The notes: generated from the sequence alone by a model not told the origin. Counted from the stretch's first letter, positions 14,918 to 24,484 are shown. The stretch: 64,000 nucleotides of DNA from Actinomycetota bacterium (GCA_004366385.1 SIRU01000046.1:58733-122732), one strand, 5' to 3'. Numbers and translations: made by a program.

Positions 14918-16807
14918 TCAGGGGGCGGAGGAGGCATCGTCGAACAGCGTCTCCCAGCGCTCCAGGAGCGCCTGGAGCTCGTCGCGCGCGGCGCGGTGGG
15001 CCGCGAGCACGTTCATGTTCGCCCAGTCGTCGGCGAGCTTCCCTTCCAGCTCGGCGACCCGCGCCTCGGTCGCCGCGATCTCGGCCTCGACGAGCTGGAG
15101 CTCCGTGACCCGCTTCGCCGGGCTCGGCTTCGGTCTGGCCGCCTGCCGCTTCGGTTTCCGCGGCGTGGGCTCCGGTTTCGCCGCCTCGGACCTCGACTGC
15201 TCGACCAGGTCAGCCCAGCCGCCCTCGTACGAGCGCAGACCCCGGCTCTCGACCGCGACGATGCGATCGGGCACGGCGTCGAGCAGTGCGCGGTCGTGCG
15301 AGACGACGAGCACCGTCCCGGGGAACGCCTCGAGCGCCGCCTCGAGCGCCTCTCGGCTCTCGAGGTCGAGGTGGTTCGTCGGCTCGTCCAGGACGAGGAA
15401 GTTCGCCCCGGACGCGACGAGCAGTGCGAGCGCGAGCCTCCTGCGCTCGCCGCCGGAGAGCACCGAGACCGCCTTCTCGTGCGTCTCCCGGCCGGAGAAG
15501 AGGAAGCGGCCGAGCAGCGACTGCGCCTGCGGGCGGGTGAGGCCCGTGACGGCGACCGTCGTATCGAGCACCGAGCCCTTCTCCGGCAGCTCCTGCGCGT
15601 GCTGCGAGAAGTACGCAGGGACGACGCCGTGGCCGAGCTGTGCGCAGCCGGCATCGAGCGGCCGCCGTCCGAGGAGCGCCTCGAGCAGCGTCGTCTTCCC
15701 CGACCCGTTCGGGCCGACGAGCGCGACCTTCTCTCCGCGCTCGACGACGAGCTCCGCGTTCTCGAGCAGCGGCTTGTCGCCGGCGGAGAGCGCGATCCCC
15801 TCCGCTTCGAGCACGATCCGCCCCGTCCGCGGCGGTGAGAGGAAGTCGAAGCCGAGCGTGCGCCGCTTCCGGGTGAGCGACTCGAGCTCCCCGCGCGCCG
15901 ACGAGCGCTCCTTCTCCAGCCGTCCGATCTGCGTGAGCTTCGCCTGCGCCTGCTTCGCCTTCGACTTCTTGTACCGGAACCGCTCCACGAAGCGCTCGAG
16001 CCGGGCGATGTCGACGGAGACGCGGTCGGCCGTCCTCTCCGCCGCCTGCGCGCGCGCCGCCTTCTCGATCCGCCACTGGTGCCACGGGCCGGCGAAGTAG
16101 TGGACGCCGCCCGGGGCGAGCTCCAGGACGGCCGTCGTCACCGCCTCCAGGAACCAGCGGTCGTGCGCGACGAGGATCACCGCCGCCTTGATCGTGGCGA
16201 GCTCCTCCTCCAGCCACTCGAGGCTCTCGACGTCGAGGTGGTTCGTCGGCTCGTCCAGGAGCAGGAGGTCGGGCTCGACTGCCAGCGCGCGGGCGAGGGA
16301 CGCGCGCGTCAGCTCGCCGCCGGAGAAGCTCGCGAGCCTCCGGTCGAGGTCCTCGTCACGGAAGCCGAGCCCGCGCAGCGTCCGGGCCGCCCGCTCGCGC
16401 CACGCCCAGCCGCCCGCGTGCTCGAGCCTCGACTGCGCATCCGCGTAGCGGCGGAGCGTCCGCTCGTCGTGCGCGCCTCCGGCCATCTCGTGCTCGAGCC
16501 GTTGGAGCTCCTGCTCGAGGTCGAGCAGGTCGCGCGCGCCCGAGACCGCGTACTCGCGCAGCGTGAGGTCGAGCTCGCGCGGCGGCCGCTGGTCGTGCAG
16601 CGCGACTCGGGTGCCCTTCGCGAACGCGAGCTCGCCGCCTTGAAGCGAGACCTCCCCGGAGATCGCGCGGAGCAGCGTCGTCTTGCCGGCGCCGTTCGCT
16701 CCCGCGAGCGAGAGCCGGTCGCGTCTCCCGACCGCGAACGACACACCGTCGAAGAGCGGGTCGCCCGAGAGCTCCTTCCGCAGGCCCGATGCGATCAGGA
16801 CCGACAT
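14918..16807 (-). CDS. ABC-F family ATPase (ribosome-associated or resistance type)
   Basis: A 629-residue soluble protein with two ABC ATPase domains and no membrane helices. Domain 1 has Walker A GANGAGKTT and LDEPTNHLD; domain 2 has GPNGSGKTT and a second LDEPTNHLD. The interdomain linker (about 240-310) is a charged alpha-helical arm, RYKKSKAKQAQAKLTQ, as in translation factors of the Uup/EttA/VmlR type. A C-terminal basic and coiled-coil extension (about 535-620, KPKRQAARPKPSPAKR) resembles the Uup DNA-binding tail. It probably acts on the ribosome or in resistance to ribosome drugs; the subgroup is not certain. Confidence 0.92.
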   Translation of the reverse strand: MSVLIASGLRKELSGDPLFDGVSFAVGRRDRLSLAGANGAGKTTLLRAISGEVSLQGGELAFAKGTRVALHDQRPPRELDLTLREYAVSGARDLLDLEQELQRLEHEMAGGAHDERTLRRYADAQSRLEHAGGWAWRERAARTLRGLGFRDEDLDRRLASFSGGELTRASLARALAVEPDLLLLDEPTNHLDVESLEWLEEELATIKAAVILVAHDRWFLEAVTTAVLELAPGGVHYFAGPWHQWRIEKAARAQAAERTADRVSVDIARLERFVERFRYKKSKAKQAQAKLTQIGRLEKERSSARGELESLTRKRRTLGFDFLSPPRTGRIVLEAEGIALSAGDKPLLENAELVVERGEKVALVGPNGSGKTTLLEALLGRRPLDAGCAQLGHGVVPAYFSQHAQELPEKGSVLDTTVAVTGLTRPQAQSLLGRFLFSGRETHEKAVSVLSGGERRRLALALLVASGANFLVLDEPTNHLDLESREALEAALEAFPGTVLVVSHDRALLDAVPDRIVAVESRGLRSYEGGWADLVEQSRSEAAKPEPTPRKPKRQAARPKPSPAKRVTELQLVEAEIAATEARVAELEGKLADDWANMNVLAAHRAARDELQALLERWETLFDDASSAP

Positions 16808-16929
16808 CTCAGGTTCTTGGGGTCAGCGGCCGATGAGAGCGAGGGAGGACGGGGCGTCCTCCGGCCGAACTCCCGCGCAGACGGGGAGCCTGGCTGCGGC
16901 ACTCGAACTCGAGATCAGGCACGAAGGAG

Positions 16930-17724
16930 ATGATCGACATGGCGTATCGCTTGCTCACAATGACGGTTTCCGCCGCTCTGCTCGTGGCGCTCGCCCTGGG
17001 CGCGGCGGCGAGCGGCGCCCCGGACGCGTCCAAGCGGCCCGGGATCCCGAACGCGAAGGGTCTGTATATCGCGTGCTACGCGAAGAAGGGCGGCGCGGTG
17101 CGTCTCGTCAAGACGCGGCGCTGCAAGAAGACGGAGCGGCGCGTGACGTGGAACCAGCTCGGCCGCACCGGCGCGCGTGGCCTCACCGGCCCGGCGGGGC
17201 CGTCCGGCCCGCAGGGTGCGCAGGGTCTTCAGGGTGCGCAGGGAGCAGCCGGCGCCCAGGGCCTCCAGGGGCTGCAGGGTGTCGCCGGCCCCGAGGGCGC
17301 GATGGGCCCGCAGGGCCCGGCCGGACCGGAGGGTCCGGAGGGTCCGGAGGGTCCGGAGGGCCAGCAGGGCCTTCAGGGGCTGCAGGGCGTGCAAGGCCCG
17401 CAGGGCCCGCAGGGGCCCCAGGGCCCGGCAGGCGGGATCTCCGGCGTCACGCTCGTCACGGCGCGCATCCCCGCGTCCGGCTTCGACTCGACGAGCCCGA
17501 AGACGGCGACGGCCAGCTGCGGCGTGGGCGAGAAGGCGGTCGGCGGTGGGCACGAGATCGAGCGGGGGACGCTCGCCGAGTCCGACCTCACGAAGCTGTT
17601 CTTCCTCTACGGCAAGCCCGTCACCGGCCTCACCGGCTGGACTGCGCGGGCTCTGGAGGCGAGCTCGTTCGGGGAGACCTGGGCGCTGACGGTCTACGTG
17701 ATCTGCGCGCCGTCGGGATCCTGA
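16930..17724 (+). CDS. Secreted collagen-like repeat protein
   Basis: A 264-residue exported protein. A signal peptide (about 1-35) is followed by a basic, Cys-containing N-terminal domain ([19 protein letters not shown]), a collagen-like Gly-X-Y tract of about 28 triplets (roughly residues 80-163, rich in GPQ, GPE and GLQ), and a globular C-terminal domain of about 95 residues with two Cys. Collagen-like proteins form trimers on bacterial surfaces. The DNA repeats (ggtccggag and cagggccc units) make it prone to slippage. Start choice between ATG 16930 and ATG 16939 is open. A 25-base inverted repeat follows the gene. Confidence 0.85.
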   Translation: MIDMAYRLLTMTVSAALLVALALGAAASGAPDASKRPGIPNAKGLYIACYAKKGGAVRLVKTRRCKKTERRVTWNQLGRTGARGLTGPAGPSGPQGAQGLQGAQGAAGAQGLQGLQGVAGPEGAMGPQGPAGPEGPEGPEGPEGQQGLQGLQGVQGPQGPQGPQGPAGGISGVTLVTARIPASGFDSTSPKTATASCGVGEKAVGGGHEIERGTLAESDLTKLFFLYGKPVTGLTGWTARALEASSFGETWALTVYVICAPSGS

Positions 17725-17751
17725 TCGGATAGAAGGCCGTCGACTGGAGTG

Positions 17752-17776
17752 GGCGCAGCCGCGCAGCGGCTGCGCC
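17752..17776. terminator. Hairpin between convergent collagen-like and transketolase genes
   Basis: GGCGCAGCCGC (17752-17762) pairs perfectly with GCGGCTGCGCC (17766-17776), with a three-base loop. It touches the transketolase stop codon and probably serves both strands. Confidence 0.6.
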
Positions 17777-19626
17777 TACGTCCGCTGCGTCACGCCGAGC
17801 GAGACGAGCGTGCGGGCCGCGGCGGCGATGTGCTCCGCGTCGATGCCGGCCACCGCGAGCAGCTCGTCGGGCGTCCCCGAGCCGGGCATCCCGCGCACGG
17901 CGAGCACGGTCACGCGTGGGCGCTCCTCGGAGTCCGCGAACGCGGCGAGAACGGCCTCGCCGAGCCCGCCCTCGGGCCAGTGGTCCTCGACGGTGACGAT
18001 CCTCCCCGTCGCCTCGGCGGCCGCGTGCAGCGTCTCGGCGTCGAGCGGCTTGATCGAGTACAGGTCGATGAGACGGGCGGACGTCCCCTGCTCCGCGAGC
18101 GCGTCCGCCGCCGCGAGCGCCTCGTGCACGGTGATCCCGGCGGCGACGATCGTGACCTCGTCGTCCTCGGAGGAGCGCAGGACGCGGCTGCCGCCGATCT
18201 CGAACTCGTCGTCGGGGTCGTAGAGGACCGGGGTCGCGGGGCGGAGCGTCCGGATGTAGGAGATGCCGTCCGTGTCCGCGAGCTCGGCGACGAGCTTCGC
18301 CGTCTGGTTCGCGTCGCACGGGTGCAGCACGGTCGAGCCGTGGATCGCGCGGAACGCGGCGATGTCCTCGAGCCCCATCTGCGACGGGCCGTCCTCGCCG
18401 ATCGAGACGCCCGCGTGCGAGCCGGAGACGACGAGGTTCGCGCGGCTCACCGCCGCCATGCGCACGAAGTCGTAGGCGCGCGTGAGGAACGCGGCGAAGG
18501 TTGACGCGAAGGGCCTCCAGCCGACGACCTGTATCCCGACCGCCGCACCGACCATCTGCTGCTCGGCGATGTACATCTCGAAGAAGCGCTCGGGATGAGC
18601 CTCGGCGAAGACCTCGGCGAAGGTCGAGTTCGAGACCTCGCCGTCGAGCACGACGACGTCCCCTCGGGCTGCGCCGAGCGCGGCGAGCGCGTCGCCGTAC
18701 GCCTTGCGCGTCGCCACCTCGCTCCCGACCTCGTAGCGCGGGAGCTCGAGCGGGCCGGTCTCGAAGCGGTGCGGCTCGGCGGGCTCGGGCTTCGCGACGG
18801 AGATCGTGAGCGAGCGCGGGCCGCCGAGCTCCTCGATCGCGGCCTCCGGGTCGTCCAGCGGCTTGCCGTGGAAGCCGTTCGCATCCGCGATCGCTGCCAC
18901 GCCCCGTCCCTTGACCGTGCGCGCGACGATTGCCGTCGGCTTCCCGGCTGTCTCCACCGCCTCGGCGTACGCGCGGTCGACTGCCTCCACGTCGTGACCG
19001 TCGATCTCGACCGCGTGCCAGCCGAACGCGCGCACGCGCTCGGCGTGGAGTGCCGTGTCCCAGCCGACCATCGTCTCGCCGCGCTGCCCGAGGCGGTTCA
19101 CGTCGAGGATCGCGGTCAGGTTGTCGAGCTCGTAGTGCGCGGCGTGCTCGAACGCCTCCCACATCGAGCCCTCCGCGAGCTCGCTGTCCCCGCACAGCAC
19201 CCACGTGCGCGCGGGCACGCGGTCGAGGCGCTTCTGCGCGAGCGCGGTGCCCACCCCGATGGGCAGGCCCTGGCCGAGCGAGCCGGTCGCGACGTCGACC
19301 CACGGCAGTACCGGCGTCGGGTGCCCCTCGAGCGGGCTCCCGTGCTTCCGGTACGCGAGCAGCTCCTCCTCCGAGACGACGCCTGCGGCGCGGTAGATCC
19401 CGTACAGCAGCGTCGACGCGTGGCCCTTGGAGAAGATCAGGCGGTCGTTGGCGGGATGCTTCGGCCGGTCGAAGTCGTAGCGCAGGTACCCGTCCACGAG
19501 CACGGCCATGAGCTCGGCCGCGGACATCGCGGAGGAGGGGTGCCCGGACTTCGCCGTCGCGCTCATCCGCACCGAGTCGACGCGGAGCTGCTGCGCGAGC
19601 TCGCGCCTGCGGTCGGCGGCATCCAT
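17776..19626 (-). CDS. tkt: Transketolase
   Basis: Thiamine diphosphate enzyme of the non-oxidative pentose phosphate pathway, 616 residues. The N-terminal domain has the TPP-binding region with GDSELAEGSMWEAFEHAA and the His in SKGHASTLLYG. The middle pyrimidine domain has SGSHAGVSIGEDGPSQMG, and the C-terminal domain runs from about 490. It is shorter than E. coli TktA (about 660) but usual for the compact actinobacterial/archaeal form. ATG 19626 is chosen because TAAGAT sits 7 bases before it, a leaderless arrangement shared with other genes here; ATG 19635 is the alternative. It is divergent from transaldolase, so the two pentose phosphate genes share a 58-bp promoter gap. Confidence 0.93.
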   Translation of the reverse strand: MDAADRRRELAQQLRVDSVRMSATAKSGHPSSAMSAAELMAVLVDGYLRYDFDRPKHPANDRLIFSKGHASTLLYGIYRAAGVVSEEELLAYRKHGSPLEGHPTPVLPWVDVATGSLGQGLPIGVGTALAQKRLDRVPARTWVLCGDSELAEGSMWEAFEHAAHYELDNLTAILDVNRLGQRGETMVGWDTALHAERVRAFGWHAVEIDGHDVEAVDRAYAEAVETAGKPTAIVARTVKGRGVAAIADANGFHGKPLDDPEAAIEELGGPRSLTISVAKPEPAEPHRFETGPLELPRYEVGSEVATRKAYGDALAALGAARGDVVVLDGEVSNSTFAEVFAEAHPERFFEMYIAEQQMVGAAVGIQVVGWRPFASTFAAFLTRAYDFVRMAAVSRANLVVSGSHAGVSIGEDGPSQMGLEDIAAFRAIHGSTVLHPCDANQTAKLVAELADTDGISYIRTLRPATPVLYDPDDEFEIGGSRVLRSSEDDEVTIVAAGITVHEALAAADALAEQGTSARLIDLYSIKPLDAETLHAAAEATGRIVTVEDHWPEGGLGEAVLAAFADSEERPRVTVLAVRGMPGSGTPDELLAVAGIDAEHIAAAARTLVSLGVTQRT

Positions 19627-19633
19627 GGCGGGC

Positions 19634-19639
19634 ATCTTA
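19634..19639 (-). promoter_or_regulatory. -10 element TAAGAT, 7 bases before the transketolase ATG
   Basis: On the minus strand TAAGAT is followed by seven bases and the ATG at 19626. With no ribosome site visible, this fits a leaderless mRNA and decides the start. Confidence 0.5.
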
Positions 19640-19672
19640 TTGCGGGCGGGTTTCCCGCGATCGCGGGAGCGG

Positions 19673-19678
19673 TAACGT
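19673..19678 (+). promoter_or_regulatory. -10 element TAACGT, 6 bases before the transaldolase ATG
   Basis: TAACGT, then AGGGGC, then ATG at 19685. AGGGG could also serve as a close ribosome site, so leaderless start is likely but not certain. Confidence 0.45.
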
Positions 19679-19684
19679 AGGGGC

Positions 19685-20785
19685 ATGGCCTCGAGCCGCC
19701 TGCACGAGCTCTCGGCGCGCGGCGTCTCCGTGTGGGTGGACTCGCTGTCGCGCGAGCTGCTCGAGACGGGCAGGCTGGCGCGGCTCGTAGAGGAGGACGC
19801 CGCCGTCGGCGTCACCTCGAACCCGACGATCTTCGAGCAGGCGCTCTCGTCCGGCGGCTGGTACGACGACCAGCTCCGCGACGTGCTCGAGCGGGTCTCC
19901 GACGGGAAGGCGGCCTTCCTCGAGCTCGCCGTCGAGGACGTGCGACGCGCGTGCGACCTCCTGCGCCCGGTGTGGGACGCGGGCGGGAAGGACGGCTACG
20001 TGTCGCTCGAGGTCGACCCCGAGCTCGCCTACGACCGCGACGGGACGCTCGGCGAGGCGCTGCTCCTGCACGAGCTCGTCGACCGGCCGAACGCGCTCGT
20101 GAAGATCCCTGCCACCGAGCCCGGCCTCGGTGCGATCGAGGACGCGATCGCCGCCGGCCGCTCGATCAACGTCACCCTCATCTTCTCGCTCGAGCGCCAC
20201 GCGGCCGTGGCGGAGGCGTACGTGCGGGGGCTCGAGCGGCTGCTCGAGGCGGGCGGCGATCCCCGACGCGTCGCGTCGGTCGCGAGCTTCTTCGTCTCAC
20301 GCGTCGACACGGAGACGGACCGCCGGCTGGAGGAGCTCGGCCGGACGGAGCTCGCCGGCAGGCTCGCGGTCGCGAACGCGAAGCTCGCCTACCAGACGTA
20401 CCTCGAGGTGTTCTCCGGCGAGCGCTGGGAGCGCCTCGCGGGCGCCCGCGCGAGCCCGCCGCGCTGCCTCTGGGCGTCGACCTCCACGAAGAACCCCGTG
20501 TATCGCGACGTGCTCTACGTCGAGGAGCTGATCGGCCCGGACACCGTGAACACGATGCCGTTCGAGACGATCGCGGCGTTCCAGGACCACGGCGAGATTC
20601 GCGGCGAAACGCTGCTCGAGGACGTGGACGAGGCGCGCGCGCTGCTCGAGGAGCTCGCAGAAGCGGGCGTCGACTACGCCGATGTGACCGCGACGCTCGA
20701 GCGTGAGGGCGTCGAGAAGTTCGCCGACTCGTTCCGCCAGCTGCTCGCCGGGATCGAGGCGCGGCGGGCCGCGCTCGCCGTCTGA
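19685..20785 (+). CDS. tal: Transaldolase
   Basis: Transfers a dihydroxyacetone unit between sugar phosphates; cytoplasmic TIM barrel of 366 residues, the long actinobacterial form. Visible landmarks are GVTSNPTIFEQA near the N-terminus, the Schiff-base Lys140 in LVKIPATEPGL, SINVTLIFSLERH, and KLAYQTYLEVF with WASTSTKNP behind it. It is divergent from transketolase across 58 bp. It ends 13 bp before the convergent dps stop. Confidence 0.94.
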   Translation: MASSRLHELSARGVSVWVDSLSRELLETGRLARLVEEDAAVGVTSNPTIFEQALSSGGWYDDQLRDVLERVSDGKAAFLELAVEDVRRACDLLRPVWDAGGKDGYVSLEVDPELAYDRDGTLGEALLLHELVDRPNALVKIPATEPGLGAIEDAIAAGRSINVTLIFSLERHAAVAEAYVRGLERLLEAGGDPRRVASVASFFVSRVDTETDRRLEELGRTELAGRLAVANAKLAYQTYLEVFSGERWERLAGARASPPRCLWASTSTKNPVYRDVLYVEELIGPDTVNTMPFETIAAFQDHGEIRGETLLEDVDEARALLEELAEAGVDYADVTATLEREGVEKFADSFRQLLAGIEARRAALAV

Positions 20786-20798
20786 CGAATCCGGGGCG

Positions 20799-21296
20799 TC
20801 AGCTCTGGACGTGCGCCTCCACGAACCAGAGGTGCTTGTCGATCGCGCGCGACACCTCGGTGAAGAGGTCGGCGGTGTCCTGGTCGCCGAGCTCGTCGGC
20901 TGAGTCGATGCCCGCTCGGACGGCGGCGCCGAAGGCGGCGAGCCGGTCGGCGATCACCTCGACCGTCTCCTTGCCGGCGACCGCGTCCGCCGGGTACTCC
21001 TCGAGCGTCGAGGCGGCGGCCGCCATGCGGGCCGTCCCGAGCGCCAGCCCGCCAAGTGCGGTCGCGCGCTCCGCGATCTCGTCGACGAACTCGAGCACGC
21101 TCTCGGCGACGTCGTCGTAGAGCGCGTGCAGCTGGATGAAGTCGCTGCCCTTGACGTTCCAGTGCGCCTGCTTCAGCTGCGAGTACAGGTCGAAGCTGTC
21201 GGCGAGCCGCTCGTTCAACAGGTCGACGAGTTGCTCGCGCGCGTTCTCCGGCAGGTCGATGCGGGTCTCGAAGGTGCGAGTGGTCGGCGTCGCCAT
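20799..21296 (-). CDS. dps: Dps/ferritin-like DNA starvation protein
   Basis: A 165-residue four-helix ferritin-like protein. The ferroxidase ligands lie in QLKQAHWNVKGSDFIQLHALYD, with His, Asp and Glu positions as in Dps dodecamers, and EFVDEIAERATALGG in the next helix. No extended basic tail is present, so iron storage with peroxide protection is more certain than DNA binding. It stands alone between transaldolase (convergent) and the cupredoxin oxidase gene behind it on the same strand. Confidence 0.92.
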   Translation of the reverse strand: MATPTTRTFETRIDLPENAREQLVDLLNERLADSFDLYSQLKQAHWNVKGSDFIQLHALYDDVAESVLEFVDEIAERATALGGLALGTARMAAAASTLEEYPADAVAGKETVEVIADRLAAFGAAVRAGIDSADELGDQDTADLFTEVSRAIDKHLWFVEAHVQS

Positions 21297-21345
21297 GATC
21301 CCTCCCAGGTCTCGGTCTCTCAGCTTCCTGTCTGCCCGTTCGGGC

Positions 21346-22506
21346 TCAGTGGGAACCCTTGCCCTTGGGGTTGCCGACCTTCAGCAGCCCGACCTGCCCG
21401 AGGTCCACATGCGCGAACGCGTGGCTCACGAACGGGTACATCCCGGGCTCGTCGATCTTGACGTCGAAGACCGCGCCGCCGCCCGCGGGCACGCCCACGG
21501 TCTGGACGCCCTGCTGGAACTGCGTCATGTCGCCGTTCACCCACGCGCGGTCGAAGATCGTCCCGACGACGTGGAAGTCGGTGTCGAGTGTCGGCCCGGC
21601 CGCGACGACCCAGAAGCGGACGGTGTCGCCGGGCTTCGAGGTCAACGGGTGGGTGACGTACTGGTTCGCGTAGCCGTTGAACGTCGTCCAGTCCGGCTGC
21701 ATCGCGCGCGCCTTCGCCAGGTCGAGCGAGGCCGCCTGTTCGACGCCGTCCGAGTTCAGGTACCACTCGCTCGCGACGAGGACGTACTCCTTGTCCACCT
21801 TCGGGAGCGGCTTCGCGGGTGACACGACGATCGCGCCGTACATCCCGTTCGCGATGTGTGCGAGCACGGGCTTCGTCCCGCAGTGGTACATGTAGACGCC
21901 CGGGTCGTTCGCGACGAAGCGGAACGTGAAGGACTCGCCCGGCGCGACGTCGCGGAACGCGACGTCCGGCGCGATGCGCGCGGCATGGAAGTCGATCGAG
22001 TGCGGGATGGCGCCGCCGTTCGTGAGCGTCATCTCGACCGTCTGGCCCTCGCGGACGTGGACGATCGGGCCGGGAGCGCCGTGGCCGTCGAACGCCCAGG
22101 TGTTGTACTTCACACCCGGGGCGATCTCGACCACCATGTCCTTCAGCGTCATGTGCACGCGGGCGATCTCGCCGGCCGGGATCGGCGGGAGCGCGGCTGC
22201 GGCGGGTGCGTGAGCCATGGCCAGCTCCTCCGCGTTCGGCGCGGTCTTCCCGGCGAAGCTCTGGAGCGGCAGGCTGACGGCGCCGTCGGCGGGGACAGCC
22301 CCGTGGTCGGCGTAGCCGGTGGTCGACGCCGCGGCTTTCGCCTCGTCCCTCGCGTCGTCCGCGGTCTTCACGAGGACGACGGCGAGGACGGCGAGGATGC
22401 CGACCGCGATGCCGAGGAAGAGCGCGAGGATCTTGACGGATGCTCCCGAGCCCGGCTCGCGCCGATCGCTCCAGTCGTAGCGGGGAGATGCGTGGTAGCT
22501 GGCCAA
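21346..22506 (-). CDS. Membrane-anchored two-domain multicopper oxidase, nitrite-reductase-like fold
   Basis: A 386-residue protein. After a short basic start (SPRYDWSDRREPGSG) an N-terminal helix (about 25-46) anchors it or acts as signal, and two cupredoxin domains follow. The first carries type 1 copper ligands: His in IPHSIDFH, His208-Cys209 in YHCGTK, then HIANGM. The second ends FVSHAFAHVDLGQVG. The order resembles NirK, but interdomain type 2 His residues cannot be confirmed by eye, so nitrite reduction is not claimed. Start is TTG at 22506, chosen for AGGAGG eight bases upstream. Single-gene unit. Confidence 0.82.
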   Translation of the reverse strand: MASYHASPRYDWSDRREPGSGASVKILALFLGIAVGILAVLAVVLVKTADDARDEAKAAASTTGYADHGAVPADGAVSLPLQSFAGKTAPNAEELAMAHAPAAAALPPIPAGEIARVHMTLKDMVVEIAPGVKYNTWAFDGHGAPGPIVHVREGQTVEMTLTNGGAIPHSIDFHAARIAPDVAFRDVAPGESFTFRFVANDPGVYMYHCGTKPVLAHIANGMYGAIVVSPAKPLPKVDKEYVLVASEWYLNSDGVEQAASLDLAKARAMQPDWTTFNGYANQYVTHPLTSKPGDTVRFWVVAAGPTLDTDFHVVGTIFDRAWVNGDMTQFQQGVQTVGVPAGGGAVFDVKIDEPGMYPFVSHAFAHVDLGQVGLLKVGNPKGKGSH

Positions 22507-22596
22507 CGGTGAGCCCTCCTGGTGTCGAATGCACGCCACCGTACGAGTCCGGCACGGCCGCCGCCTCCGTGCCGCCCCGCGCGGCCGTGCGGGCTT

Positions 22597-23331
22597 CTAC
22601 CGAGCCGCGATCGCGGTCAGCAGCTCGTCGTGGAGCAGGCCGTTGGAGGAGACCGCGGTCCCGCCGTCGATCCGCGAGACGCCGGAGAAGTCCGAGAAGC
22701 GCCCGCCGGCCTCCTCGACGATGACCTGCACGGCCGCGAGGTCCCACTCGGAGACGCCGACGGCGTCGACGGCCACGTCCACGGCGCCCTCCGCGACGAG
22801 CACGTGCGCCCAGAAGTCCCCGAAGCCGCGCGGCTGCCAGGCGCGGCCCGCAATCTCCAGGAGGGGCCGGTCCCACCCGAGGCTGACGACGGCCTCCTCG
22901 ACCTGCGCGATCGCGGACACGCCAATCCGGTCGCCGTTCGCGAACGCGCCCTCGTCTCGCTCTGCCCACCACCGGCGGCCGAGCGCAGGGGCCGAGACCA
23001 CACCGAGGCGCACGTCGCCCGACTCCTCGAGCGCGATCAGCGTGGCCCACACCGGGATGCCGCGGGCGTAGTTCCGCGTGGCGTCGATCGGGTCGAGGAT
23101 CCAGCGCCGCGCGCCGCTCCCGCTCGTCCCCTGCTCCTCGCCGAGGATCGCGTCGTCGGGCCGCTCGGTCGCGAGGAGCGCGCGGATCTCCTCCTCGACC
23201 GCGTGGTCGGCCTCGGTGACGGGCGTGAGGTCGGCCTTCGTCTCGAAGGCGAGGCCGGTGCGGAAGCGCGGCAGCGAGAGCGCGTCCGCCGCGTCAGCCA
23301 GCCGCAGGGCGAGCTCGAGGTCCGGGCTCAC
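22597..23331 (-). CDS. hisN: Inositol-phosphatase-family phosphatase, probable histidinol-phosphatase
   Basis: A 244-residue Mg-dependent phosphatase of the IMPase family. Metal ligands appear in order: Glu in ILGEEQG, then WILDPIDATRNYARG (the DPIDxT motif with the FxxG-like ARG of HisN forms), and EWDLAAVQVIVEEAGG near the C-terminus. The pattern fits actinobacterial HisN, which removes phosphate from histidinol phosphate, but inositol or other sugar phosphates cannot be excluded; no other his gene is nearby. It starts 9 bases after the amidase stop on the same strand. Confidence 0.85.
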   Translation of the reverse strand: MSPDLELALRLADAADALSLPRFRTGLAFETKADLTPVTEADHAVEEEIRALLATERPDDAILGEEQGTSGSGARRWILDPIDATRNYARGIPVWATLIALEESGDVRLGVVSAPALGRRWWAERDEGAFANGDRIGVSAIAQVEEAVVSLGWDRPLLEIAGRAWQPRGFGDFWAHVLVAEGAVDVAVDAVGVSEWDLAAVQVIVEEAGGRFSDFSGVSRIDGGTAVSSNGLLHDELLTAIAAR

Positions 23332-23340
23332 CGGAGGACC

Positions 23341-24483
23341 CTAACGGAGCGCGGCCTCCAGGAGCCGGCCGGCCGCGACAACGAGCGCGTCATCGCCCGC
23401 GCGGCCGGCGAGCTGCGCCGAGGCGGGGAGGCCGTCCTCCGCAGCGCCGCACGGGAGCGCCAGCGCGGGCCAGCCGAGCGCGTTGAAGGGGAACGTCCAG
23501 CTGATGAGCGCCTCGCGCACGTCGAGGTCGCCCGTGCCGCCGGCGCCGACCGGAGGCGCGACGCAGGGCAGCGTCGGCGTGAGCACGAGCTCGAAGCCGG
23601 CGAGGGCCTCCTCCACGCGCTCGCGGTACTCCTCGCGGCGGCGCGTGGACTCATCGGCCTGGCGGTCGGTCACCTCGAGGCAGCGCTCGACCTTGAGGCG
23701 CACGTCCTCGCCGTAGAGGTCAGCGTTCTCGGCGAAGAGCTCGGCGTGGACGCCCGCGACCTCGTGCATGAACAGCCGCGAGACGCCTTCCGGGCGCGGG
23801 AAGTCGACGAGCGTGCGGCGGGGGAGGCGCCCGGAGGCCTCCTCCACCCGCGCGCGGACGAGCGGGTCGGCGCCTGAGAGGCAGACCGCGACGCGAACCT
23901 CCTCGAGCGACTCGAGCGCCGCCGGCTCGAAGCCCGGCGCGAGCGCTCGCAGCGCCGTCTCGCAGGTCGCGACGTCCCGTGCCATCGGCCCCGCGTGGTC
24001 GAAGGTCGGTGCGAGCGGGAAGCAGCCCTCGAGCGAGACGAGCCCGTACGTCGGCTTGAAGCCGACCGTGCCGCAGCAGGCGGACGGGATCCGGACGGAG
24101 CCGCCGGAGTCGGTTCCGAGCGCCACCTCGCAGGCGCCGAGCACGAGCGCGGCCGCGTTCCCGCCGCTCGACCCGCCGGCGACGCGACCGGGCGCGACCG
24201 GGTTCGGGACCGTGCCGAAGTGCGGGTTCTCGGAGGTCGTCCCGTATGCGAACTCGTGCAGGTTCGTCTTCCCGACCACGCTGTACCCGGCTGCCTCCAG
24301 CGCCAGCACCGCGGACGCCGTCTCCGCCGGCACGTGCTCCGTGAACAGCGCCGAGCCGTACGTCGTGACCAGCCCGGCCGTGTCGAACAGGTCCTTGACC
24401 GCGAGCGGGATCCCCGCGGGAGCGTCGTCGGAAAGCGCGAGGAACACCCCGGGCGGGCAGCTCCGGGGATCCACGGCAGTCAA
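23341..24483 (-). CDS. Amidase-signature-family hydrolase
   Basis: A 380-residue amidase with the Ser-cisSer-Lys triad visible: Lys in GIPLAVKDLFDTAG, Ser in RVAGGSSGGNAAA, and nucleophile in ALGTDSGGSVRIPSACCG. The N-terminus is short: most family members carry 40-70 residues before the Lys motif, here about 28. The TTG used as start lies one base after the stop of the upstream 38-residue gene, with no clear ribosome site, so GTG 24471 is possible. Substrate unknown; GatA-like function is unlikely without gatB/gatC nearby. Confidence 0.85.
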   Translation of the reverse strand: MTAVDPRSCPPGVFLALSDDAPAGIPLAVKDLFDTAGLVTTYGSALFTEHVPAETASAVLALEAAGYSVVGKTNLHEFAYGTTSENPHFGTVPNPVAPGRVAGGSSGGNAAALVLGACEVALGTDSGGSVRIPSACCGTVGFKPTYGLVSLEGCFPLAPTFDHAGPMARDVATCETALRALAPGFEPAALESLEEVRVAVCLSGADPLVRARVEEASGRLPRRTLVDFPRPEGVSRLFMHEVAGVHAELFAENADLYGEDVRLKVERCLEVTDRQADESTRRREEYRERVEEALAGFELVLTPTLPCVAPPVGAGGTGDLDVREALISWTFPFNALGWPALALPCGAAEDGLPASAQLAGRAGDDALVVAAGRLLEAALR

Positions 24484-24484
24484 C

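Noticed and set aside
21346..22506. Copper nitrite reductase NirK
   Set aside because: Type 1 copper ligands are present, but the type 2 site could not be confirmed and no denitrification genes are nearby.
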